64,000 nucleotides of DNA. Origin: Mytilus galloprovincialis. Lineage: Eukaryota > Mollusca > Bivalvia > Mytilida > Mytilidae. The notes under the pieces were generated by a model. The model was not told the DNA's origin. It worked only from the letters and a program-made list of their open reading frames with translations, and searched no databases. Of this stretch, positions 55,240-64,000 are shown one piece after another (position 1 is the stretch's first letter; each line of letters begins with the position of its first letter). Position numbers and translations under genes: made by a program. Location: contig NC_134851.1 of assembly GCF_965363235.1 (NCBI RefSeq), forward strand, positions 36,794,321-36,858,320. The letters are read 5' to 3'.

Positions 55240-57050
55240 TATAAAATATTTAAATCACCTAGGACAGATTGTAACGGCAACCATTTTTTATCTTTATATT
55301 CTTTTTGTGTAGGCGATAAGAAATTTACTGTATGTTGTTCTATTCTTATACAGTATTTTAAATATGCAATACTACCTTTCACAGAAGGTTTTTCTCCCGA
55401 ATTTTTACAGCTATAAATATAAAAATTTTAAAATCAACAATATATGGGTTAACAATTTACCCAATTCCAAAAATAAAATCATTTGCCTCTATATGTTTAA
55501 GGCTAAATCCATATTTTGATAATATATCTTGAAGTGATATCCAAATATTTTTGCTGTATATACATTTCAAAAAAATATACAATAAGCTTTCTTTGGTTGC
55601 AGTGCAAAGAGTGAAAATTTCTGTTTCTATATTAAACCACATTTATTAAGAAAAGAGTTTTTGTATACAATTCTATGTAAGAACTTGAATTGAAAATTTT
55701 GAAGTTTCGTGCTTTTTGTTGCTTGAAATGCCATCGAATAAATTTTTCCCCAACCATCAACCTTTACACATAAATCATCAGACCATTTGTTTTCTGATCT
55801 TAAAGGACTGTCTTTATATTTTTCTAGAAATAATTGATAAAAATATTTACATGTGTTTTTTTATCATTTTTTATTGTTTCTACAATATCATTTTCAATAA
55901 TATCTAATCAACCGTGATCTGAAATTGTTTTCTTCCAGATATCTGGGATTGCACTAACAAGACCATGATATTGAACAAAATTGGTTTTAACTGCATACTG
56001 AGTTTTAAGCTGCTCAAATGTCAGTATGTTTTTCCCATCTGAGATAAGATCATTTATAAAAAATTTACCATCATTACAATAATCTTCAAAAATAAATGGC
56101 TTTCCACATATTTTTATTTTGATATTCAGCTAAATGGGTTGACCCAGGATATTAATGGGATTGTTTGAATTTTTCACCTTTTCTGGCTTCAATTTAGCCA
56201 GATTTAGAAAAATGTCCCTCCATAAAGGATTTAACTTTCTTGCAATTTTTTTCCAGACCCTCTTTTGTCAGGTACAATATTTATCCCCTCCATATTTTTC
56301 GATATAACTCAATAATAAAAATTTCCAGGGAGAAATATTCAACGGATCTAGCAATTTATAAAGCCATGACATTTTAAGGGACATACAAAAACTTTCTGTA
56401 TGTGGGAATTTTAAACCTCCCTCATCTTATTATTTATTATATCTTCCTTTTGATTTTGTCTGGTTTTCCATCCCATAAAAATTTGATGAAAATTCCTTGT
56501 ATTTCTTGTATAACCTGAACTGGTGGATTTGGAAGTACTGTCAGAACCTGTACCAAAAGCGGGAGAGTCAAAGTTTTGATAACAATGGTTTTGCTAATAT
56601 ATGTCAAGTTGCTGTATGACCATAAATTGAGAAGACTGTTCATGCTTTTTTCTGTATAATTTTCTAACGTTTTATCCTCATTTAAGAGATTGAAATGAAT
56701 TCCCAACAGTTTAAACTTTCCTGGTGTATTCCAAGATAATTTCTTGTTTGGTAACAGTTTTTCATTACTGTCTTATCTTGAGCCAACCCATATGGCTTCA
56801 GTTTTATCAACATTTCCCCTCAAACTAACACAGGCAGCAAAACTATCAAAAATGTGCAATGTTTGTTTAAGAGATTCCTCATTTTTATCCAAAATCAGAG
56901 AGGAGTCATCTGCATATTGACTTAGTAAAAAATCTCAGAGTCGTTAATTGTGACACCAGAAACAATTGGGTCATATTTTAAAGCTGCACTAAGTAGTTCC
57001 AACACAAAGATGCAGAGGGAAGGGGATAAAGGATCATAACAAAACAATTT
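55240..57050 (-). mobile_element. LINE remnant: reverse-transcriptase palm to C-terminal region
   Basis: Reading the minus strand from 57050 downward: DPLSPSLCIFVLELLSAALK, then VSGVTINDSE, then the catalytic YADD box as SQYADDSSLILD (near 56900). Then LLGIHFNLLNEDKTLENYTE, NLWSYSNLTYISKTIVIKTL, QEIQGIFIKFLWDGKPDKIK, and a degenerate Cys/His-like end LCTATKESLLYIFLKCIYSK (about 55540-55610). The pattern fits an L1/Tx1-like non-LTR retrotransposon. A frame change separates DSEIF from the YADD box, and stops are scattered through the C-terminal part, so it is dead. The 5' half continues at 58680-59170 beyond an insertion. Confidence 0.75.
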
Positions 57051-57054
57051 ACAA

Positions 57055-58045
57055 AATATCAAATATGAGTCGAGACATGAACCAACGACAACCACTAAAC
57101 AACAGGCTCCTGACCTTGGACAGGTAAATAAAGAATATAGCAGGGTTGATATAGAAACGAAGATGTGGTATGATTGCAAATGAGACAACTCTCCACAAGA
57201 GACCAAATGACACAGAAATGAACAGCTATAAGTCACCGTACGGCCTTCGAGAATAAGCTACGTATACATCGCACAGTCAGCTATAAAAGGCACCGAAATC
57301 ACAAATGTAAAATAATTCATTAGAGAAAACTAGCGACCGAATTAATGTACAAATAATGAACGAACACAAATATGTATAACACAGCAACAAACGGCAACCA
57401 TGCACTGAATGACAGGCTCCTGACTTGGGACAAGCACATGCATACAAATGTGGCGGGGTTAAACATGCATGTTAGCGGGATCCCAAATCCTCCCCCTAAT
57501 CTGGGACAGCGGTGTAACAGTACAACAACATGTTTGTGAGCACTCAATTCATCCCGAATATGGGACAGTGGTATAACAGTACAGTAATTTAACAACCTGT
57601 AAAATCAGTTGCAATTATATTAGATTAACTCAAAAGATCGGAACGACACACACAAAAAACTAATTTTAAGACAATAGACACAAAGCACCGACATAAAAGT
57701 ATTTGCAATTACTGGAAATTTGCTCAAAGCTAATACATGTAACAACTAGAACTAAAATAAATCTTGTTCTTCCTGATTGAGTTATCAAACAGTACACAAC
57801 GCGCGGCAAAGGATTTAACAAACAAACAAAAAAACACTGAGAAACGTCTAGTTTACGTTGTATATAGATATAAGAAGATGTGGTATGAGTGCCGGTGAGA
57901 CAACTCTTCATCTAAGTCAAAATTTGTAAATGTAAACCATTATAGGTCAAAGTACGGTCTTCAACACGGAGCCTTGGCTCAAACCGAACAGAAAGCCATA
58001 AAGGGCCCCAAAAATGACTAGTGTAAAACCATTCAAAGTCTAACC
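57055..58045 (+). repeat. R3 repeat array inserted in the LINE
   Basis: A partial R3 middle (CAACGACAACCACTAAACAA, CAGGCTCCTGACCTTGGACA) comes first. A long R3 unit follows from 57163 (GAAGATGTGGTATGATTGCA) through TTAAACATGCATGTTAGCGG and GACAGCGGTGTAACAGTACA. A third head begins at 57868 (GAAGATGTGGTATGAGTGCC). The unit spacing is about 705 bp. The reverse ORFs at 57320-57911 are repeat translations, and the one at 56922-57236 runs from R3 into the LINE. Confidence 0.7.
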
Positions 58046-58069
58046 TATTTAAAAAAAAAAAAGGTATAC

Positions 58070-58380
58070 AATGTACTTGCATATATATCTATATACAATG
58101 GAAGTTTTTGAAAAGTGGCCCGAACGTTGTGACCATCGAAATTTTGCAATAGAAATACTAGTCAGGTCTGGACCACAAGATTTTAATAAAACATCCAGTG
58201 CAGGACTCGCACGAAAGCCAGATTTAGTTAAAGGGCGATATTCTGAAGCGTTTTTTTTAATTATTGGTCACTCAAGTTGAGAAAGAAAGGAGAGAAATCC
58301 AAATAAGTACCGACCAATCACAAACGTTGTTGCAAATTTGACCTTAAGGCGTCAAAGAATTTCCCATGATGCAATTATTG
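58070..58380. other. insertion spacer, nothing recognised
   Basis: The ORF at 58071-58280 (MYLHIYLYTMEVFEKWPERC and so on) has no motif I recognise and is not supported. Confidence 0.35.
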
Positions 58381-58399
58381 CATATAAATATAAAACTAT

Positions 58400-58680
58400 C
58401 ATACCAATTGAATAAAAAATATTGCATTTGAATGAAAATTATACCATTTGAATGAAAAATTATACCATTTGAATGGAAAATTATACCATTTGAATAAAAA
58501 AAATATTGCATTTAAATGAAAAATTATACCATTTAAATAAAAAATATTGCATCTAAATGAAAAAATATACCATTCAAAGGAAAAAAAATATACCATTCAA
58601 ATGAAAAATATTGCATTTAAATGAAGAAATATACCAATTGAATATAAAATCTTGCATTTAAATGAAAAATATCGAATTTT
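58400..58680 (+). repeat. about 21-bp minisatellite
   Basis: About 13 degenerate units alternate between ATACCATTTGAATGAAAAAT and ATTGCATTTAAATGAAAAAT. They lie at the junction with the upstream LINE half. Confidence 0.8.
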
Positions 58681-59170
58681 TGCAACCAATACCATGCCAT
58701 ACTGTGCTGATAATGTCTGTATAAACATTTTATCCATCTACAAAGTATGGGAACAAATCCATAAAAATCTCCACTTTTTTCAATAAAAGACCATTCGAAC
58801 GTGTCGAAGGCTTTTTCAAAGTCAACCAGTAATGATAGTCTTCGAATATTTTCTTCTTCTATTTTATAAATCAAATCTGCAATAATTCTAACACATTCAC
58901 CAATTGAAAGTATCTTCCTTTTTAAAATCCTTTTTGTGTCTGACTTCTAATATTTTGCAGTAGAGGTTGTAATTTCATTGCTATGCAAGCAGATGCTAAT
59001 TTTTAGTCAACACATAAAAAAGTAATTGGACGCTAATTTTTAATGAAGTGTTTTTCCTTCCCTCCTTTGGTAGACATACTTTTAACCCTTGTCGCTGACA
59101 ATATTCAATGATTGAATAACAATGATCAATTGGTAACCTTTTAGATAAATTTTTAAGGGATTCATAAATT
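58680..59170 (-). mobile_element. LINE remnant: N-terminal half of reverse transcriptase
   Basis: On the minus strand, pieces of the RT fingers occur (QQGLKVCLPKEGRKNTSLK near 59070). After a degenerate part, DLIYKIEEENIRRLSLLVDF then EKAFDTFEWSFIEK follows (58780-58880). The VDFEKAFD box is the first catalytic aspartate motif. It joins logically to 55240-57050 as one element split by the R3 array and minisatellite. Several stops and shifts are present. Confidence 0.7.
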
Positions 59171-59174
59171 TACG

Positions 59175-59290
59175 GGCACGGTAAACACCATCTCCAAAAA
59201 ATTAAACCAAATTTCAAAACCAAATCTTTATATCTACAGAAGAATTTAGTGAAGGTTTTAAGTAAGGTTTTTTTTTTTATCAAGTTTGGA
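59175..59290 (+). repeat. short fragment shared with 16275-16350 and 21500-21560
   Basis: AAATTTCAAAACCAAATCTT, ATATCTA and AGTGAAGGTTTTA..GTAA occur in the same order as the spacer before R5. From 59290 to 59695 nothing else is recognised. Confidence 0.45.
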
Positions 59291-59699
59291 ATTTTTCATG
59301 TTTGTTTTTTAAATACAACCCAATGACCGATATGTACAATGAGATCTTGTTTCTCATGTATCCCATTATTACAAATCTTGTTGGGTTCGTCTAAACTAAC
59401 ACAGCTTGACATGACCACATGCACCATCTTAATTTGGGCAAATATTGACTCTAGATATCAAGAGTATATTGTATATCATGAGCCTAAGACTGTATCCTGA
59501 TTGAAGTCATGTTATATACAATTTAATAAGACAGGATCAGTGAGGGAAGGGTTGATATAGATGATGATGATGTCTGCTTAACGTTTAGCGTCAAATTCAT
59601 ATGTATAATCAGAACTAGAATATGTCAATGTCATATAAATATCAATCATGCTTTGAACTAGACTGGCAAGCTAAGTCGGTTTTTTCTTGTTAGTACAGA

Positions 59700-59845
59700 A
59701 AGTAACAGTCCACAGGAAGACGATTTTTTACCCGGACAAATCGTTCTGACTCCGAGCCGACCAGTCTTTGTTTTAACTTCTTGTAAATGCCGCGAGAAGA
59801 AGCAACAAATACCAATTATAAAGTCTGTGTGAGGTTCCAACAATT
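59700..59845 (+). repeat. interspersed repeat, relative of 2130-2300
   Basis: It has CGGACAAATCGTTCTGACTC, CGAGCCGACCAGTCTTTGTT, AACTTCTTGTAAATGCCGCG and AAGAAGCAACAAATACCAAT. The reverse ORF at 59658-59843 is its translation. Confidence 0.55.
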
Positions 59846-59849
59846 ATTT

Positions 59850-60300
59850 ACAGAAAACGTTCCACGTATATATTACTTGAACAATTCCAGAGTTAGTCTG
59901 CAAAAATCATTTATCTTAAAATGAAAACAGTACTATAAAAATTTGCATTCGAAGTGCTTTCCTGGGTTTACATTACAATGGTAAAGCTTAATATATCTAA
60001 GCGAAACAGTTAATGAGCTATATGACAAATGAGGACATAAAACAATTTACCTTCATCAGAAACTACCAAAACTATTTTTTTTTAAAACGATGCGTACCAG
60101 TGAGAGAGCTATGTGACCAACAAAGTGGAAAACTAGTAGCCATATCCATTTAAAATCAAGTATGCCCGAAAAAAGTTGAAACTGTAGTTTCTTTATAATT
60201 TATCAATTTATATACGGACATTTTTTATGCCGATGATACCACAGGACTGACATTCAACAACTAACAGTGATATCGACTAAATGCTTTAAACTAGGTAAAG
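59850..60300. other. intergenic, nothing recognised
   Basis: No gene or repeat is seen. Confidence 0.4.
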
Positions 60301-60304
60301 AACA

Positions 60305-60525
60305 CATAATAACAGAACGAAAGATACCAGCGGGACAGTCAAACTCATAAATTAAAAATAAACTGACAATGTCATGTCTAAAAGAAAAAGAAAAACAGAT
60401 AAAACATAGTACACAAAAACAACATAGAAAACTAAAGACTAAGCAACACGAACCCAACAAACAATTAGGTGATCTCAATTACTCCGGAAGGGTAAGAAGA
60501 TCCTGCTCCACATGTGACACTCGAA
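60305..60525 (+). repeat. R2 repeat, forward copy
   Basis: It has GAAAGATACCAGCGGGACAG, TCAAACTCATAAATTAAAAA, ATGTCATGTCTAAAAG, ACTAAGCAACACGAACCCAA and GATCCTGCTCCACATGTGAC. This copy includes the far end of the family. Confidence 0.75.
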
Positions 60526-60529
60526 ATAT

Positions 60530-61750
60530 GATGACTTTTGCACTTATTTCTTGGTTTATTATTATGAGGAACAAACAAAGCGCTTAATTAATAAGCTGAT
60601 GTTTTAAATGTACACGTTATAGAAATTGTAAGATCGATCAATCCGAATTCCAACAAAAACCAGATTGGTCATCAGAAATAACTTGTCAGAGCTTCAAATT
60701 AGCACATGTAAACTAACTGTGATATTGTTAATTAACTGTTTATTAACTCTATGAGGAAAATTTAGCCCTTCCTCTTTGTAGAACTAAACCTGTATACCTC
60801 TATGACTAATTTGCACATTTAAGTGTTTACATACATTTTCTAAATGTATTTATTAAAGTCATAAGAAACGAGTGACCGATGAAAAATAATGTTCTTTAAA
60901 TTCTTGAACCAATGCATACAAACATCATAAACTTAGTCTTCTGTGCACGAATTTATCATTTTTTTTTCTAGTAAATTTCGTATAATCGTCAATTTTTTTT
61001 TTCAATCCGTCAGTGTTGTTATTAAAATATGGCAGGTAATTAAATTTCGTGTTTTGAAGCCGAAGTTTTACGATTGTCACCTGTTTGTCAACAGCCGACA
61101 AAAAATCAACAAAAAAGCATGGAAACTGAGCACGTGTTTAACATGTAAATTCAGATAATAGTCTATTTTAAGGACGTCCATGCGTATTGTGATCACCGGA
61201 TTTTTACGAGATGGGTCACACTGAGGTCACTTTGCAAACGGAAAATATGTCGGGGTAATTGCTTCCTGGAAGGAATCAATTAAAATAAAGTAAACTTCAT
61301 CTAAATATGAATAAATTAAAGAATTTCCTTCAGAAAAAAAGTATATGTACATAGTTTTATAATAAAAACTATCCATTGAGTTATAAAAAAACATATTCAT
61401 TATTTTTTTTGATTTGAGGTTTCTTATGACTTTAACTATCAATATCACATGGGTTCGTTGTTATATTGGGAACACGATTTAGTTGTTGAATTGGGAATAT
61501 GTGTTTATTTTTACAATATTATTTAAACTATTTTAGCATAACAAAAAATCGCTGTAACAATTTAAATTGCGTTTGTGGCCACAAATAAGAAAATAATTCG
61601 TGATTATATACTGATAAACAGAAATTACAAGAAGTCTTCGACGGGAAAATATGAAATGCACACTAACGTTATATTATATGTAAATAAGTAACAAAATATG
61701 TACTAATATGAATAACATGACGAGTGTCACATGTTGTAAAGGATCCCTTA
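60530..61750. other. intergenic, nothing supported
   Basis: AT-rich with several homopolymer T runs. The ORFs at 60943-61158 and 61227-61448 lack coding features. Confidence 0.4.
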
Positions 61751-61754
61751 CAAG

Positions 61755-61920
61755 TCCGTGGCTCATGAGATCCTACATTTTGGTCCACAATGCTCTTCAA
61801 CTTCGTATTTTATTTGGCCTTTTTAACTTTTTTGTATTCGGGCGTCACTGATGAGTCTTTTGTAGACGAAACGCGCATCTGGCGTATATACTAAATTTAG
61901 TCCTGGTATCTATTATGAGT
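61755..61920 (-). repeat. R1 repeat, reverse copy
   Basis: It has CAATGCTCTTCAACTTCGTA, GTCACTGATGAGTCTTTTGT, AGACGAAACGCGCATCTGGC and TAGTCCTGGTATCTATTATG. Confidence 0.75.
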
Positions 61921-61934
61921 TTATTTATTGTAAT

Positions 61935-62130
61935 AATAAAGGTATCAAAGATACCTGGATTTAAATGTTATACACCAGACCCGCGATCTAAGTAAAGTAG
62001 ACTCATTTGGGACTTTTGAATCATAAAGCTGAAAATTGGAAAATAAAGAGCATTTAGGATGTACTTAGTTGAGGTTTTGGAATTTTTGTTAGCTGTTTGG
62101 ACTGCTTGGTTTTTCCATACGATTCAAGAT
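61935..62130 (+). repeat. R1 repeat, diverged forward copy
   Basis: It has AAGGTATCAAAGATACCTGG, ATACACCAGACCCGCG, TAGACTCATTTGGGAC and AAAGAGCATTTAGGA in R1 order. It faces the previous copy about 15 bases away. Confidence 0.5.
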
Positions 62131-62368
62131 AAAAGTTTGTTCCATAAAACCTATTTATCTTATATATGTTATAGCTCATAAAAGTTCATTTGACTGAATT
62201 TTATAAGCAGATTCTTGATTTTCTCTTTTGATTTGAGACCCAATTAATACCAATTTAAATAAGGTAAAAGTCCGAGTCATCCTTTTTTTTACAATATTTA
62301 AAAAATCAAACACCTCGAAAAGGGGCTCCATGACTTAATAAGAGACTGACAACCCGTAGACACTCGTC

Positions 62369-62964
62369 TTAAGGGCATACGATACAGTTTTGATTCTGGA
62401 TTTACAGTTTGATGAAAATTTCCATATAGGCTAGTTTTTGCCTGCTTAAATCAAATATGTAATAAAAAATATACCTTTATGTGCTACTTTTTGAGTTAAA
62501 TAAGGTCGCAATTTTGTATATTTGCTCAAAATTCGGATTTGTGGCCGTATTTTCCCTTCCGAAAGAAAGCCATAACTTTTTTTGTTTTAAAAGATAAACA
62601 CAAATTGTTTTTAGTATCCTAAAAAATTATGCATTTTTTATTCAGAAATAACTCATATTTATCAAATGGTCATCAATTAAGAAAAAATCGTATTTTTTGG
62701 CTGTATATTTATCAAAATTAAAAAAATTCCTCTATTTACAGTTTTATAAAATTTGGTCCACATAATCTCCCTGCAAAATGAAACAAAATGTCGTTTTAAA
62801 AAATAGAGATCCATGCACTCGTTTTCAAATTAAATCAGTTTGAATGATAAAAAATAGTCGAAAAATGCATCTTTTCCCGATATGTCATAGTTTGACGTCG
62901 CGAAAATAACATTTTACGTTAGCAACGTCATCACCTCCCCTGTAACTGTATCGTATGCCCTTAA
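62369..62964. mobile_element. TTAA-flanked element with perfect 17-bp inverted ends (piggyBac-like MITE)
   Basis: TTAA at 62369-62372 and 62961-62964 flank GGGCATACGATACAGTT (62373-62389) and its exact inverse AACTGTATCGTATGCCC (62944-62960). The body is 588 bp. There is no long ORF. TTAA target duplication and G-rich ends suggest mobilisation by a piggyBac-type transposase (inference). Perfect ends suggest it is young, or that few changes have hit them. Confidence 0.8.
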
Positions 62965-62969
62965 TCTAG

Positions 62970-63875
62970 GTGGAAGGTACAAATTTTAACGTAGTACTGC
63001 AAGTTTTTTTTATTTCGTCATGTTTTATGGCATTAGAGTTAAGATGCTGAACTTATACAAGGTTGTAGTGTAAACGACCGGTTATAAACTTTAAAAAAAT
63101 AAAGCATTTATCGGGTTGTTTTATTCAAATGTCGAGAACAATTATCAAGCACATGGCACAAAAAGAAATTGCTAATTGACAAATATTTTAAACTGGTCCG
63201 CCTCGGCCTTATTTTGAACGTGTTTTTGTAAACTGACTTGTGTTGTCTAATTTTCTTTAAATAATTATGTTCCAACTGTTTAGTTTGTCTTTAATGTATA
63301 TTTAACGCCTGTCTTGCTGACATAATTTTAAGTCTATAATCATTGTTGATCATAGGAACTTATCTAGTGGCAAAAAACTGAAGAGTTTTTCAATGATTCT
63401 AGGGTTTATACATTAAAAATGTCCGTTGAATGTACTCAATGACTTTTCATACGCAAAATGTTTGATAATATTTCTAAGTTGTATATATCCTCATATAGTA
63501 TGTCATGACTTTAGATTAATATTTCAGAGGATCGTTTCGATAGAATTTTTACAATTTAAAAATTCGCTCTTTTTCCAATCAACTTCATGTAAACATTTTA
63601 GAAGCACATTTTAGAAAAATGAAAAAAAAATGTCTTTATTTAAAAAAAAATATGTTGCAACATTATTATGTAATTATGTTTTGCTGAGGTACATGTCGCT
63701 CAGTCTTTTCTATTTTGTGTTTTGTATAATTTTGTTTGACTATAAAACACTTTAAATGACAATATAGTTGTATTTTGACTGGCCCAGGTATTTTACAAAT
63801 AACGGTATGAATAACATATGTAAATGTGGTCAAAGCACTTATGAAAGAAATCATACACTCATACTTACGTAGGGA
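62970..63875. other. intergenic, nothing supported
   Basis: AT-rich sequence. Small ORFs at 63426-63614 and 63666-63854 have no recognisable content. Confidence 0.4.
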
Positions 63876-63879
63876 TTGT

Positions 63880-64000
63880 GCTTGATATTCATATGATGAA
63901 GACAGAATATTTCAATCAATTTAATTGAGGTCTGCATCTGGCATTTCAGTAACTGCTAGTAGTCCTTTCTTGATGTATGTATCATTGTCATTTTGCTTAG
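63880..64000 (-). repeat. R5-family fragment at the window edge
   Basis: GTCTGCATCTGGCATTTCAG, TAACTGCTAGTAGTC and ATTGTCATTTTG match the far end of the R5 family as I know it from mussels. The copy is cut by the end of the window. Confidence 0.5.

Noticed and set aside
57320-57911. Reverse ORFs of 81-91 codons inside the LINE insertion
   Set aside because: They are translations of R3, whose other copies do not preserve the frame.
58400-58680. CRISPR-like array
   Set aside because: Units are about 21 bp, contiguous, degenerate and without spacers. It is a minisatellite in a eukaryotic genome.

Overview
The window looks like nuclear DNA of a marine mussel (Mytilus or a close mytilid). It is AT-rich, its genes have GT-AG introns, and it is dense with short interspersed repeats that I recognise as typical of mussel genomes. 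This placement rests on remembered repeat and protein families, not on a search. Only two sets of host protein-coding genes can be supported, and all lie on the + strand. Most of the remaining sequence is mobile-element debris.

Region 1 (about 1-9.6 kb) holds the last seven coding exons of ODAD4 (TTC25), a TPR protein of the ciliary outer-dynein-arm docking complex. Its 5' part lies upstream of the window. The TPR end is conserved, but the C-terminal tail is a low-complexity Ser-Pro-Lys/Arg region that includes a 12-residue TPSPK repeat. All introns inside the tail are phase 1. The introns carry several palindromic MITE-like elements.

Region 2 (about 13.3-38.6 kb) holds four same-strand paralogues of a small secreted, cysteine-free, Gly/Tyr/Phe/His-rich peptide of 110-111 residues that I cannot assign to a named family. 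Each has a TATA box, a conserved block about 115-120 bp upstream of it, one long coding exon with signal peptide and mature region, and a 35-nt last exon encoding a hydrophobic tail (ALGFLVGKAL). Copy 3 has a stop codon just before its splice donor and so loses the tail. The array grew by segmental duplication: about 13.3-16.8 kb matches 18.3-22.1 kb, and 17.46-19.2 kb matches 25.09-26.82 kb. Repeats are included in the copied blocks.

Region 3 (about 38.6-64 kb) has no host gene I can support. It contains palindromic elements, a 2.3-kb element with 73-bp terminal inverted repeats and TA flanks, and a 2.2-kb element with long inverted ends that encloses decayed pieces of an uncharacterised invertebrate multicopy gene. 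It also has a LINE reverse-transcriptase remnant split by tandem repeats and a minisatellite, a cluster of four TGACGTCA sites beside a hairpin, and a 596-bp TTAA-flanked element with perfect 17-bp inverted ends. Recurrent families are called R1 to R6 below for cross-reference; these labels are local to this annotation.
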